64,000 nucleotides of DNA from Staphylococcus massiliensis CCUG 55927 (GTDB lineage Bacteria; Bacillota; Bacilli; Staphylococcales; Staphylococcaceae), in NCBI RefSeq assembly GCF_000298075.1, contig NZ_JH815595.1, positions 38,211 through 102,210 on the forward strand. The letters run 5' to 3'. The position numbers and the translations under genes are program-made. How positions within the stretch are numbered: position 1 is the stretch's first letter; each line of letters opens with the position of its first letter. The notes below the pieces were generated by a model. It searched no databases. It was not told the DNA's origin and saw nothing but the letters and a program-made list of their open reading frames with translations. Below, in pieces: positions 45,995 to 55,557 of the stretch.

Positions 45995-46023
45995 TTGATT
46001 TTACGGAACGTATGTTCTATAAT
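45995..46023 (+). promoter_or_regulatory. SigA promoter overlapped by a LexA-like box
   Basis: TTGATT (45995-46000), 17 bases, then TATAAT (46018-46023). The spacer contains GAACGTATGTTC (46006-46017), a perfect inverted repeat matching the core of the Gram-positive SOS box (CGAACRNRYGTTCG). A bound LexA would block the promoter. The rest of the 300-base gap upstream is AT-rich with nothing recognised. Confidence 0.7.
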
Positions 46024-46042
46024 ATCTTTGAGGTGACAGAAT

Positions 46043-46234
46043 ATGGAATTGAAATTAGATTGGTCTGCTGAATTCCAAGAATTTCAAGAAGTATTAAATT
46101 CAGGCATTGACCCTAACTGGTTATATGCAGTAAAGCGAAACTTAATTTTAGAACCATGTTACACAGGACAAGGGAAACAATATTTTAGAACAGAAGATAT
46201 TTTAAAAGCGAGCGAGAGTGTGCCTTTCTTTTAA
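46043..46234 (+). CDS. Small protein under a LexA-like box, unknown function
   Basis: A 63-residue soluble protein with an acidic, aromatic N-terminal half (LDWSAEFQEF) and a possible DNA-binding-like or helical C-terminal half. GAGGTG precedes the ATG. It is monocistronic, with a SigA promoter overlapped by a GAAC-N4-GTTC box and a strong terminator. Induction by DNA damage is inferred. I do not recognise a family, and it is not the SosA-type division inhibitor, which is membrane-anchored. Confidence 0.7.
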   Translation: MELKLDWSAEFQEFQEVLNSGIDPNWLYAVKRNLILEPCYTGQGKQYFRTEDILKASESVPFF

Positions 46235-46247
46235 ATCAATATAAACA

Positions 46248-46296
46248 GGACTGAGTACCCAAACTAATAGGTTTGGATATTCAGTCCTTTTTTTGA
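46248..46296 (+). terminator. Terminator of the LexA-box gene
   Basis: GGACTGAGTACCCAAAC pairs with GGTTTGGATATTCAGTCC, followed by T7. Confidence 0.9.
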
Positions 46297-46325
46297 AGTA
46301 ATCAGACGATTGTATACGTATACCA

Positions 46326-47114
46326 TTATGAAAGGATTAAAACGGTGGCAACCCCTGCGCCAATAGCAAATGAGGTCGCAAGTGCTTCAAGTGATTTTGT
46401 GGCGAACATTAACATGTGGCCACCGAACAAATCTTGAATTGCGTTGGTAATGAGGACACCAGGTACAATCGGCATGACGGCAGCAATAATGATGACTGCT
46501 ATGGAGCCTTCAGGAAAGAAATAATGACTGATGACCGCACACAATGCGATAACAACGGATCCACAAAACTCAGAAATGAATTGAGTGTCTAAAATTTTAG
46601 AGGATGATTCAGTAACGAAGAAACCGAGTGCTCCAGCTATAATAGTCGCTACTAAATCGACCATTGAACCACCTTGTAAGTAGAGAAAACTTAACGCAAT
46701 TACACCTGAAGCAAGCGTCTTATATAACAAGTTATAGTCTCTCGTATTGTTATAAATATGCTCTAAAGCTTCTTTTGCTTCTTCTAAAGTGATTTTATGT
46801 TCAGCGATCTTACGTGAAATAGTATTTGTTTGAGATATTTTAAGTAAATTGGTATCACGTTGTTTAATACGATATACACGTGGATACGTTTTCTTATGTA
46901 AATGGAACGTGATTACAGTGTTCGTAACAAAACTATTACTTGATGCATAGCCAAGCGTAGATGCAATGCGAGACATCGTGTCTTCAACTCTAGTACCCTC
47001 AGCACCGGATTCAAGTAAAATACGCCCAGCAAGTAGAATGACGTCTTTAATCATTTCTTCATCATGTGATACATACTCACGGACATTATCTATTGTATGT
47101 TCATAATTATTCAT
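46326..47114 (-). CDS. Threonine/serine exporter, large subunit (ThrE/DUF1212)
   Basis: A 262-residue protein of the DUF1212 (YjjP) family. A cytoplasmic N-terminal domain (about 1-120, with ESGAEGTRVEDTM) is followed by five membrane helices with the VMPIVPGVLITNAIQD motif. It is the N-terminal half of ThrE-type threonine/serine exporters. The matching small subunit is at 34.9-35.3 kb. The substrate is inferred from the family. Confidence 0.82.
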   Translation of the reverse strand: MNNYEHTIDNVREYVSHDEEMIKDVILLAGRILLESGAEGTRVEDTMSRIASTLGYASSNSFVTNTVITFHLHKKTYPRVYRIKQRDTNLLKISQTNTISRKIAEHKITLEEAKEALEHIYNNTRDYNLLYKTLASGVIALSFLYLQGGSMVDLVATIIAGALGFFVTESSSKILDTQFISEFCGSVVIALCAVISHYFFPEGSIAVIIIAAVMPIVPGVLITNAIQDLFGGHMLMFATKSLEALATSFAIGAGVATVLILS

Positions 47115-47266
47115 AGCTTCACCTTAAATTAAATGTATATTGTTATACTATTGTACAATAGTTGAGAATTTTCTGATAGATTAATTTAGGTTAATACCAA
47201 TTGTTAGAAACTCGTATCTTATTTCTCTATAATTATATATACGAAGCATAAATAGGGGGTTTTTTA

Positions 47267-48460
47267 ATGCGCGAATTAAGAGAAGAACTATTTAAGCGTT
47301 TGGACGAAAAAGAAGATAAAATAAAAGAAATTAGACGTCATCTTCATGAGTACCCTGAATTATCTTTTGAAGAAGAAGAAACAAGTGCTTATATCAAGGA
47401 CTTTTACAAAGATAAAGACGTTAAGATTTATGATGAATTAAATGGTCAACATGGCCTTGTAGTTGAAATTAAAGGGGACAAACCAGGTAAGACGATTGGT
47501 TTACGTGCTGATTTCGACGCTTTACCTATCAAAGAAGCATCAGACGTTCCGTTCAAGTCTAAAAATGATGGCGTGATGCATGCATGTGGTCATGACGCAC
47601 ATACAGCCTATTTAATGGTTGTGGCAGAAACGTTAATTGAAATGAAATCACAACTTCCAGGTACGGTAAAAATCATTCACCAACATGCTGAAGAGGTACC
47701 ACCTGGTGGTGCACGAGATATCATCGCGTCAGGTGCTATCGATGATTTAGATGAAATATATGGTATTCATTACTTCCCTCAAATTGAAACAGGGAAATTA
47801 TTTATCCATTCAGGACCAACATTTGCTGGTCGATCTAATTTCGATTTAACGATCAAAGGTAAAGGTGGTCATGCGGCCTTACCACAAGAGGCGAAGGATG
47901 CTTTAGTTGCAGGCGCTTATTTCGTTACGGAAGCACAAACAGTAGTTTCAAGACGTATTGATCCATTAGAAACTATGGTTGTAACAGTTAGTGCCTTCGA
48001 TGCACCAGGCGGTTATAACGTGATTCAAGATGAGGTAACACTTCGTGGTACGGTGCGTTACATGAATGAAGATCTTAAAGAAACAGCTTACAACGAAATT
48101 AAACGCATTGTAGAAGGTATTGAAACGTCATTTGGCGTTACAGCTGATCTTGATTATAAATATGATTATCCGGTTCTTCATAATAGTGAACAAGAAACGA
48201 AAGAAATTATTGAAACGCTAAATGAATCTGCAGGCACATACTTTAAAGAAATTGTGGATTTAGGTGAAATTACTGGTTCTGAAGACTTTAGTTATTATCT
48301 CACTCAATTTAAAGGTAATTTCTTTGTCGTAGGTGCTATGCCTGAAAATAGTGATGAAATGTATTCGCTTCATCACCCTAAAATGAAACTAAATGAAGAT
48401 GCATTTATTATAGCGGCTAAATCAGTGACAGATGTATTATTAAGTCGTCTTACTAAATAA
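47267..48460 (+). CDS. M20 family amidohydrolase, second copy
   Basis: A 397-residue M20D metallohydrolase, paralogous to the gene at 2.3-3.5 kb. Metal motif HACGHDAHTA is near residue 105, EEVPPGG holds the catalytic Glu region, and TGSEDFSYYL is near the C-terminus. The N-terminal helix is strongly charged. It probably hydrolyses N-acyl amino acids or dipeptide-like amides. GGGGG precedes the ATG. No operon partner is evident. Confidence 0.88.
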   Translation: MRELREELFKRLDEKEDKIKEIRRHLHEYPELSFEEEETSAYIKDFYKDKDVKIYDELNGQHGLVVEIKGDKPGKTIGLRADFDALPIKEASDVPFKSKNDGVMHACGHDAHTAYLMVVAETLIEMKSQLPGTVKIIHQHAEEVPPGGARDIIASGAIDDLDEIYGIHYFPQIETGKLFIHSGPTFAGRSNFDLTIKGKGGHAALPQEAKDALVAGAYFVTEAQTVVSRRIDPLETMVVTVSAFDAPGGYNVIQDEVTLRGTVRYMNEDLKETAYNEIKRIVEGIETSFGVTADLDYKYDYPVLHNSEQETKEIIETLNESAGTYFKEIVDLGEITGSEDFSYYLTQFKGNFFVVGAMPENSDEMYSLHHPKMKLNEDAFIIAAKSVTDVLLSRLTK

Positions 48461-48466
48461 AGGGCA

Positions 48467-48650
48467 AGTGTCTTGGGTTTGGGACATAATACTACAATTC
48501 TCTTAAACAGCATGCTTTCCTGGGGCATGGCCGGATCCTGTAGTCTCCGGTCTCATGCTATTCCCCTAGGAGTCAGCTGTTTTGAGAATTGAATAAAATA
48601 AAACTTAAATGCTCTATTTCACGACTTATGTCCCGGACCCGCACACCTTT
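48467..48650. repeat. Palindromic intergenic element, copy C
   Basis: Core AACAGCATGCTTTCCTGGGG...CCCCTAGGAGTCAGCTGTT with outer arms GGGACATAAT and ACTTATGTCCC. It has the same orientation as copy A and is opposite to copy B. It fills most of the 343-base gap before the GNAT gene, which otherwise holds an AT-rich promoter region. Confidence 0.85.
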
Positions 48651-48803
48651 ATTCATACATATTCATACTGCTTTTAAACATTTAGTTTAAATATAAAATC
48701 AAATTGATTCATGTTGTGCCATATAAATGTTTGAGACTAAAAGACTATGATATAATGGGAAGCGTTATATCAGTTAAATTAATGATAGTGAGGAGAGAAA
48801 TCC

Positions 48804-49280
48804 ATGATTGAAGTTAGAGTAGCTACGAAAAATGATGTAGTAGGAATTAGAGATGTTGCAACAAAAGCGTGGTATAACACGTATCTTAATATTTATGCTG
48901 CAAAGACAGTAAATGAATTGCTCGCAGCTTCATATAATGAAACTCACTTAACGAAACGCTTAGATGATCAATTATTTTTAGTTGCAGAAGATGAAGAAGA
49001 TATCATAGGCTTTGCTAATTTTATCCACGGTAAAGAACTTTATTTATCTGCGCACTACGTGAGACCTGCTAAACAACATAAGGGTACAGGTACTAAGTTA
49101 CTCGAAGAAGGTCTTAAGCATTTTAAAGACCAATATGACACGGTTTATCTTGAAGTAGATATAATGAACGATGAAGCTGTTCAATATTATGAGCGTAAAG
49201 GCTTTGAACTTATACGTAAATATGAACATGTGATGTATGGCGAGAAGATGAACCTAGGTTTATTTAAAAAGGAACTATAG
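48804..49280 (+). CDS. GNAT family N-acetyltransferase
   Basis: A 158-residue acetyltransferase. The acetyl-CoA loop QHKGTGTKLLEEGL is near residue 92 and the C-terminal DIMNDEAVQYYERKGFE pattern is typical of the group. The substrate is unknown. GAGGAG precedes the ATG. It ends one base before the upstream ATG of the HD-hydrolase frame, so the two are probably cotranscribed. Confidence 0.82.
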   Translation: MIEVRVATKNDVVGIRDVATKAWYNTYLNIYAAKTVNELLAASYNETHLTKRLDDQLFLVAEDEEDIIGFANFIHGKELYLSAHYVRPAKQHKGTGTKLLEEGLKHFKDQYDTVYLEVDIMNDEAVQYYERKGFELIRKYEHVMYGEKMNLGLFKKEL

Positions 49281-49308
49281 AATGTTGAATGAAAAAGGAG
49301 GCGCACCA

Positions 49309-50607
49309 TTGTCTCAAAATACGTATGCCTTTAAGAAACTCTCAGAAGAAAAAGTATTTAAAGATCCCATTCATCGTTACGTTCACGTTAACGATCAATT
49401 AATATGGGATCTATTAAAAACGAAAGAATTTCAACGTTTACGTCGTATTAAGCAACTGGGGACGTTATATCTTTCGTTCCATACTGCTGAACATAGCCGT
49501 TTTGGTCATTCCTTAGGCGTATATGAAATTGTGAGACGAATGATAGATGAGTCGTTTGTAGGGCATGACACTTGGGACAATCGCGATCGCCCGTTAGCTT
49601 TATGCGCTGCGCTTTTACACGACTTAGGACATGGTCCTTTTTCGCACTGCTTTGAAAAGATATTTAATACGGATCACGAAATTTTCACGCAAGAAATCAT
49701 TACTGGAGATACAGAAATCAACGCTGTGTTAAGTCGTGTGTCAGAATCTTTTCCTAAAGAAGTCGCAGAGGTGATAAATAAAACACACGAAAATAAACTT
49801 GTCATTTCGATGATCTCTTCTCAAATAGACGCTGACCGTATGGATTACCTTCAAAGAGATGCATACTTTACAGGTGTGTCGTACGGTACGTTTGATATGG
49901 AACGTATTTTACGTTTAATGCGTCCATCTAAAGACGAAGTTCTGATTAAAGAAAGCGGTATGCATGCGGTCGAAAACTTTATCATGAGCCGTTATCAAAT
50001 GTATTGGCAAATTTACTTTCATCCCGTAAGTCGCGGTGGAGAGGTTCTACTTAATAATTGTTTAAAACGTGCCAAGGAACTTTACTTAGATGGTTATGAG
50101 TTCAAATTGTTTCCTAAAGATTTTATTCCATTCTTTGAAGAGTCTATTACAATCGAACAATACGTGAATTTAGATGAAACAGTTGTGATGTATTATATAC
50201 AACAGTGGATTCATGAAGAAGACGACATCTTAAGTGACTTATCCAGACGATTCGTAAATCGTGATTTATTTAAATACCTACCGTTCGATGGTTCAATTAT
50301 CACCATCTCAGAACTTAAGGAATTATTTGAAGCGGGTGGTATTGACTCAAATTACTATTTCGTAAGTGATGCGTTCTCAGATTTACCTTATGATTATGAT
50401 CGACCAGGTTCTAACCGTCAACCGATTCATCTACTTAAACGTAATGGAAATATAAGAGAAATTAGTCATGAATCGTTAATTATATCCAGTATTACGGGTA
50501 TCAATCGTGAGGATTACAAACTTTACTATCCAAAAGAGATGATATTAAATATAGAAGATCCAAATATTAAAGGCTCGATTATCAATTTATTAAATGAGTT
50601 GAATTAA
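49309..50607 (+). CDS. HD-domain phosphohydrolase (YwfO-like)
   Basis: A 432-residue HD-domain protein related to dNTPases and the Bacillus YwfO family. Metal residues are His67 (FGHSLG) and the His104-Asp105 doublet (LLHDLGHGPFSH), with a further Asp in QIDADRMDYLQRD near 195. It likely hydrolyses (d)NTPs in the cytoplasm. TTG 49309 is chosen because AAGGAGG lies 7 bases before it; the in-frame ATG at 49282 is upstream of that site. Confidence 0.85.
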   Translation: MSQNTYAFKKLSEEKVFKDPIHRYVHVNDQLIWDLLKTKEFQRLRRIKQLGTLYLSFHTAEHSRFGHSLGVYEIVRRMIDESFVGHDTWDNRDRPLALCAALLHDLGHGPFSHCFEKIFNTDHEIFTQEIITGDTEINAVLSRVSESFPKEVAEVINKTHENKLVISMISSQIDADRMDYLQRDAYFTGVSYGTFDMERILRLMRPSKDEVLIKESGMHAVENFIMSRYQMYWQIYFHPVSRGGEVLLNNCLKRAKELYLDGYEFKLFPKDFIPFFEESITIEQYVNLDETVVMYYIQQWIHEEDDILSDLSRRFVNRDLFKYLPFDGSIITISELKELFEAGGIDSNYYFVSDAFSDLPYDYDRPGSNRQPIHLLKRNGNIREISHESLIISSITGINREDYKLYYPKEMILNIEDPNIKGSIINLLNELN

Positions 50608-50669
50608 GTTTTGAAGTCATTATTGGTATGCTAAAATTGTGATACACATGAATTCGTGGAGGTGTAGAG

Positions 50670-51179
50670 ATGGCTGAACAAAAAGGTTTTAAATTTAATA
50701 TTATTAAAAATGACCCATTAGATGGTCATAAAGGTACGAATATCGGTTCTATTAGTTTAGATAACGTAGCGCCTGTATTTATAGATATGCAATCTAAAGA
50801 AGCTTTTATCGACATTGGTGCGATGCACGCTAGAGCAGAAGTCGAGAAAGGTGTTAAATGGATTAAAGATAAAGAAACAGTTGAAGGCGATGAAGCTAAA
50901 GCGTATTGGCTTTGTTGGGTAACAACTGAACGTGGTGCTAATGGCCCTTACTACGCAGGTTTAACAGCTTGTTATTTACTTGTTAATAAGAAAATTAGAC
51001 GTGGATACAAGAGTATGCCTGAACACGTTAATATGATGGATAAATCTATGAAGCATAAAATCGTGATAGACCATATTGGTGATGAAAATAAAGCGATTAT
51101 TCGCGACTTCTTAATGAATCACAATAAAGAGATGTGGGAGAATTCTGAGCAAGAACTTAAAGATGCCTTAAATGTATAA
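50670..51179 (+). CDS. YwhD family protein
   Basis: A 169-residue cytoplasmic protein of the YwhD family, with LDGHKGTNIGSISLDNV near the start and the conserved WLCWVTTERGANGPYYAGLTACYL core. Function is unknown. GGAGGTG precedes the ATG. It stands alone between the HD hydrolase and the ywiB-argS pair, with a terminator behind. Confidence 0.82.
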   Translation: MAEQKGFKFNIIKNDPLDGHKGTNIGSISLDNVAPVFIDMQSKEAFIDIGAMHARAEVEKGVKWIKDKETVEGDEAKAYWLCWVTTERGANGPYYAGLTACYLLVNKKIRRGYKSMPEHVNMMDKSMKHKIVIDHIGDENKAIIRDFLMNHNKEMWENSEQELKDALNV

Positions 51180-51183
51180 TATA

Positions 51184-51232
51184 GAGAAGAGTCTGAGACA
51201 TTTTTGAATGAAGTCTTAGGCTCTTATTTCTT
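51184..51232 (+). terminator. Terminator of the ywhD-like gene
   Basis: AAGAGtCTGAGACA pairs with GTCTTAGGCTCTT, followed by a T-rich stretch. Confidence 0.65.
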
Positions 51233-51344
51233 CTTGAAAGGGCTTTTCAAAGGGAGAAATGAACAAGGTCGTAAACCTATATTATGTAACTTGATGTATA
51301 TGTTATAATGGTGAGTATTATTTTAAAGTTAAGGATGACAGAAA

Positions 51345-51755
51345 TTGGATAATAATGTAATTATACACACACATCAAATTGTTGAACAAGGTAATGACAC
51401 GGATCGTTTCGACACGACAACGAAAGGTGTTTGGAAGCAAAAGCAAGCGGAATTTATTCGCTACGTCGAAACAGTGGAACAAAATCGTGTGAATGTTACT
51501 GTTAAAGTTGAAGATAATGGTGTTAAAATTATACGTAAAGGTGACATTAATATGCGTCTTCATTTTGTTGAAGGTGAAGATACGATTACATTTTATGAGT
51601 TACCAACTGGACGCATTCCATTAACAGTGCATACGAAGAGTATTATTACTTTTCAAGAGGCACACGGCGGTCAAGTTAAAGTGAACTATGACCTATATCA
51701 AGAGAATGAAATCATGGGTAGCTATCAATACGAAATTAAATATAAGGAGATATAA
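51345..51755 (+). CDS. DUF1934 (YwiB-like) protein
   Basis: A 136-residue beta-barrel-type protein of DUF1934 (YwiB), found next to argS in many Firmicutes. The conserved [13 protein letters not shown] and [12 protein letters not shown] segments are visible. Its role is unknown. A TTG at 51345 follows AAGGATG. It ends 2 bases before argS, so the pair is cotranscribed. Confidence 0.8.
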   Translation: MDNNVIIHTHQIVEQGNDTDRFDTTTKGVWKQKQAEFIRYVETVEQNRVNVTVKVEDNGVKIIRKGDINMRLHFVEGEDTITFYELPTGRIPLTVHTKSIITFQEAHGGQVKVNYDLYQENEIMGSYQYEIKYKEI

Positions 51756-51757
51756 CT

Positions 51758-53416
51758 ATGAATTTAATCGATCAAGTTAAACAAACGTTGATAGAAGAGA
51801 TTAAAGCGAGTATTCAAAAAGCTGAATTAGCATCAGATATTCCAGAAATTAAAGTTGAAATTCCTAAAGATACGAAAAATGGTGACTATGCTACGAACAT
51901 TGCGATGGTCTTAACGAAGATTGCAAAGCGTAATCCACGCGAGATTGCCCAAGCAATCGTAGATAACCTTGATACGTCAAAAGCGAACGTTAAAGATGTT
52001 GATATTGCGGGACCTGGTTTTATTAACTTCTATATGGATAACCAATATCTCACTCAAATCATACCTGAAGCGCTTGAAAAAGGGGACGACTTCGGTCATG
52101 TTGAAACACCTAAGAATCATTCTATCTTATTAGAATATGTTTCAGCGAACCCAACAGGTGATCTACACATTGGTCATGCGCGTAATGCTGCAGTAGGTGA
52201 CACGTTAGCTAACGTGTTAATTGCGGCTGGTTATGACGTAACACGTGAATATTATATCAATGATGCTGGTAATCAAATTACGAATTTAGCTCGCTCTATC
52301 GAAGCGCGTTTCTATAAAAGTTTAGGCGAAGATAAAGCGCTACCTGAAGATGGCTACCATGGTAAAGATATTGTTGAAATTGGTAAGGATCTTGCCGAAA
52401 AGCGCCCTGAGATCAAAGATTTATCTGAAGATGAACGTCTTAAAACGTTTAGACAACTTGGTGTTGAATATGAAATGCATAAGCTTAAGCAAGATTTAGC
52501 CGACTTCAACACACACTTTGATTCATGGTTTAGTGAGACGTCACTTTATGAAAAGGACGATATTACTCAAGTATTCAATAAAATGAAAGAACTTGGTTAT
52601 ACGTACGAAGAAGATGGTGCGACATGGTTAAGAACTTCAGACTTTAAAGATGATAAAGACCGTGTATTAATTAAGAAAGATGGCAATTATACGTACTTCC
52701 TTCCAGATATTGCCTATCACTATGACAAGATCGAAAGAGGTAATGATACGTTAATCGACTTATTCGGTGCGGATCATCACGGTTATATTAATCGCTTAAA
52801 AGCTTCTATGGAAACATTCGGTGTCGATAGTGATCGTTTAGAAATTCAAATTATGCAACTTGTTCGTTTAATGAAAGATGGCGAAGAAGTTAAGATGAGT
52901 AAACGTACAGGCAATGCGATTACGCTTAGAGAAATTATGGACGAAGTTGGTATCGACGCTGCACGTTATTTCTTAGCAATGCGTAGTGCGGATACACACT
53001 TTGATTTCGATATGCAGTTAGCGAAGGAACAATCACAAGATAACCCAGTTTACTATGCACAATACGGTCATGCGCGTATTTGTTCAATCTTAAAGCAAGC
53101 TAAAGAAAAGGACATTACACCTTCAAGTGATGTAGACTTTAGCCTTATTACGAATGAAAAAGCGATCGATTTACTGAAAAAAGTAGCTGAGTTTGAACCG
53201 ATGATTGAAGGTGCTGCAGAAATGCGTGCGCCTCATCGTGTCGCGAACTACATTCAAGATTTAGCTTCTCATTTCCATAAATTTTATAATGCTGAGAAGG
53301 TTCTAACTGACGATCTAGAAAAAACGAAAGCACATGTTGCTTTAGTTGAAGCGGTTCGAATTACGTTACGTAATGCATTACATTTAATGGGTGTTACAGC
53401 GCCAGAAACAATGTAA
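51758..53416 (+). CDS. argS: Arginyl-tRNA synthetase
   Basis: A 552-residue class I aminoacyl-tRNA synthetase that charges tRNA-Arg. The N-terminal Add-1 domain (about 1-100) is present, the HIGH signature is at 137-140 in [13 protein letters not shown], and the KMSK motif is in [10 protein letters not shown] near residue 380, with an alpha-helical anticodon-binding domain at the C-terminus. The ribosome site is within the end of the DUF1934 gene. Confidence 0.96.
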   Translation: MNLIDQVKQTLIEEIKASIQKAELASDIPEIKVEIPKDTKNGDYATNIAMVLTKIAKRNPREIAQAIVDNLDTSKANVKDVDIAGPGFINFYMDNQYLTQIIPEALEKGDDFGHVETPKNHSILLEYVSANPTGDLHIGHARNAAVGDTLANVLIAAGYDVTREYYINDAGNQITNLARSIEARFYKSLGEDKALPEDGYHGKDIVEIGKDLAEKRPEIKDLSEDERLKTFRQLGVEYEMHKLKQDLADFNTHFDSWFSETSLYEKDDITQVFNKMKELGYTYEEDGATWLRTSDFKDDKDRVLIKKDGNYTYFLPDIAYHYDKIERGNDTLIDLFGADHHGYINRLKASMETFGVDSDRLEIQIMQLVRLMKDGEEVKMSKRTGNAITLREIMDEVGIDAARYFLAMRSADTHFDFDMQLAKEQSQDNPVYYAQYGHARICSILKQAKEKDITPSSDVDFSLITNEKAIDLLKKVAEFEPMIEGAAEMRAPHRVANYIQDLASHFHKFYNAEKVLTDDLEKTKAHVALVEAVRITLRNALHLMGVTAPETM

Positions 53417-53465
53417 TACACGAAATCGAGCGCTTTGTTAACAAAGTAACTTAAGATTTAAGCGT

Positions 53466-53513
53466 AAGGACGGAACACAGTTATGTAAATGGCTTGTTTC
53501 GTCCTTCTTTTTT
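53466..53513 (+). terminator. argS terminator
   Basis: AAGGACGGAACA pairs with TGTTTCGTCCTT around a 20-base loop, followed by T-rich sequence. Confidence 0.7.
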
Positions 53514-53586
53514 ATGAGGTGTTTGAGGTATAATATGAGATAAATTCACAGGTTAATTTGAAAGTACTTTTAAAGAGGGGATAAGT

Positions 53587-54465
53587 ATGAAACTAAAAGC
53601 ATTCTACGTCATCATCATGATCATATGCATCACTTTGGCAGGGTGTAGCGAGTCAAATGAAAAGGGCAACGACAACGCGACAGCGCATCAACAACGCATT
53701 ATCTCACTAATGCCAAGTAATACTGAAATCTTGTATGAATTAGGACTCGACAAACAAATTGTAGGGGTTTCATCAGCAGACGACTATCCGAAAGACGTCA
53801 AACAAAAAAAGCAATTTGATGCGTTTAATTTGGACAAAGAAGCTTTATTAAAGGCAAAGCCGGACTTAATTTTAGCGCATGAATCACAAAGAGGTACGAG
53901 TTCTAAAGTACTTGATGCGCTAGATAAAAAAGGGGTTAAAGTCGTTTACATCAAAGATGCGACATCGATCAACGAGATGTATGATACGTTCTCAGACATT
54001 GGTCGTCTCACGCATAAAGAAAAAGCGGCGAACCAACTTATTGACGAAACAAAGCGTAACATTAAGAAAGTCATTCAATCCGTGCCAAAGGATGAAAAGC
54101 GCAAAAACGTATTTATCGAAGTATCATCTAAACCTGATATCTATACGGCAGGGCATCAAACATTTTTCGACGATATGCTACAAAAGTTGAATGCTAAAAA
54201 TAGTTTCCACGATAAAAAAGGTTGGGTTAAAACGGATAAGGAAGCGATTATTAAACGTAATCCTGACATTATCATTAATACATCAGGCAGCTCTAATCAA
54301 GCCTTTCAAAAGTTAATCAATAGTCGCAGTGGTTTCGACAAAGTTGAAGCGGTTAAGAACAAGGAAATTAAATCAATTAATGGCGATGAAATTTCAAGAC
54401 CGGGTCCACGTATTGATGATGGCTTGAAAACATTACGTGACGCTATCTACAAACAAAGTAAATAA
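53587..54465 (+). CDS. ABC transporter substrate-binding lipoprotein (siderophore/cobalamin type)
   Basis: A 292-residue lipoprotein. The lipobox LAGC places the acylated Cys at residue 20, followed by a periplasmic-binding protein fold of the BtuF/FepB class (LMPSNTEILYELGL near 47). Members bind iron-siderophores, heme or cobalamin. It precedes a FecCD permease, but no ATPase is adjacent. I saw no Fur box upstream, only a TATAAT at about 53529-53534. Confidence 0.87.
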   Translation: MKLKAFYVIIMIICITLAGCSESNEKGNDNATAHQQRIISLMPSNTEILYELGLDKQIVGVSSADDYPKDVKQKKQFDAFNLDKEALLKAKPDLILAHESQRGTSSKVLDALDKKGVKVVYIKDATSINEMYDTFSDIGRLTHKEKAANQLIDETKRNIKKVIQSVPKDEKRKNVFIEVSSKPDIYTAGHQTFFDDMLQKLNAKNSFHDKKGWVKTDKEAIIKRNPDIIINTSGSSNQAFQKLINSRSGFDKVEAVKNKEIKSINGDEISRPGPRIDDGLKTLRDAIYKQSK

Positions 54466-54483
54466 AGTCGTAATGATATTAAT

Positions 54484-54530
54484 CGGGCTTGTGGCAAAGT
54501 TGATTGTCATAAGTCCTTTTTATTTTTACA
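54484..54530 (+). terminator. Hairpin between the binding protein and permease genes
   Basis: GGGCTTGTGGCAA and TTGTCATAAGTCC form an imperfect stem followed by TTTTTATTTTT. It may terminate most transcripts after the lipoprotein gene and lower permease expression. Confidence 0.55.
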
Positions 54531-54569
54531 ATAGATATAACGACGATAATTGATAAAGGATTTACATTT

Positions 54570-55511
54570 ATGCGATTTAAAACATTTATATTATGGGGTG
54601 CAATGCTACTCATTCTTATCGGATTAACGCTTTTTTACCAGCTCGGTGACTTACATGAACCGATTTCAAAGACCATTTTATTAGAAGTACGTTTACCTAG
54701 ATTACTACTTGCGATGTTAAGCGGAATGGGTCTTACCCTTGCAGGACATTTATTTCAATTGATACTTCGAAACCCGCTAGCTGATAGTTTTACACTAGGT
54801 TTAGCGAGCGGCGCGACGTTTGGCTCAGGCCTCGCAGTCATTCTAGGGGCGAGTTATATTTTGATATCCTTATTCTCGATTGTATTTAGCTTGCTTAGCC
54901 TAGCGTTAGTCTTAAGTATGTCATTACTCATCAGTCGATATCGTCGAACTGAAACATTAATTATAACGGGTGTCATGATCGGCGCCTTGTTTAACGCATT
55001 TTTGTATGTACTCATTCAATTTAATCAAAATAAATTAAACAGTTTAATGAATTATATGTTTGGTAGCTTTGGTTCGGCGGAATATAAAGAAGTGTTGTAT
55101 GTCTGTATCATGCTCATTGTGACGCTTTTCATCGTTGTCATGTTATTACCAAATCTAAAGTTGCTACAAGTCGACACGCTTAAGCAAACATCGCTAGGCA
55201 TGAAGGTCTCATACATAACGCACGGTACACTATTGATTGCGTCAATTTTATCAAGTGTCATCATTGCACAAGTCGGTATTATCGGATTCATTGGTATGAT
55301 CGTGCCTCAACTTGTACGATATCTATACCGTGTACCACTCGGCGTTCAAATAGCGCTCAACGTGCTTATAGGTGGCGTTATCATGCTAATAGCCGACTTT
55401 ATAGGTGGATATGTATTCGGTGATATCAATATCCCAGCAAGCATTATACTATCACTAATCGGTATACCTGTATTATTCTATTTATTACTACAACAAAAGC
55501 CCTTGAGATAA
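54570..55511 (+). CDS. FecCD-family ABC transporter permease
   Basis: A 313-residue permease with about eight to ten membrane helices and the FecCD motif RLPRLLLAMLSGMGLTLAG at residues 40-58, with GFIGMIVPQLVR near 240. With the upstream lipoprotein it should import an iron chelate or corrinoid. The gene is separated by a terminator-like hairpin, and no ATPase is encoded nearby, so it must borrow one encoded elsewhere. Confidence 0.87.
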   Translation: MRFKTFILWGAMLLILIGLTLFYQLGDLHEPISKTILLEVRLPRLLLAMLSGMGLTLAGHLFQLILRNPLADSFTLGLASGATFGSGLAVILGASYILISLFSIVFSLLSLALVLSMSLLISRYRRTETLIITGVMIGALFNAFLYVLIQFNQNKLNSLMNYMFGSFGSAEYKEVLYVCIMLIVTLFIVVMLLPNLKLLQVDTLKQTSLGMKVSYITHGTLLIASILSSVIIAQVGIIGFIGMIVPQLVRYLYRVPLGVQIALNVLIGGVIMLIADFIGGYVFGDINIPASIILSLIGIPVLFYLLLQQKPLR

Positions 55512-55557
55512 AGAAGCGCTTAATTATGATTTATGTCCAGATAAAGAGGTTGATGAT

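Noticed and set aside
53417..53586. Fur box before the binding lipoprotein
   Set aside because: No sequence near TGATAATCATTATCA is present in the upstream region.
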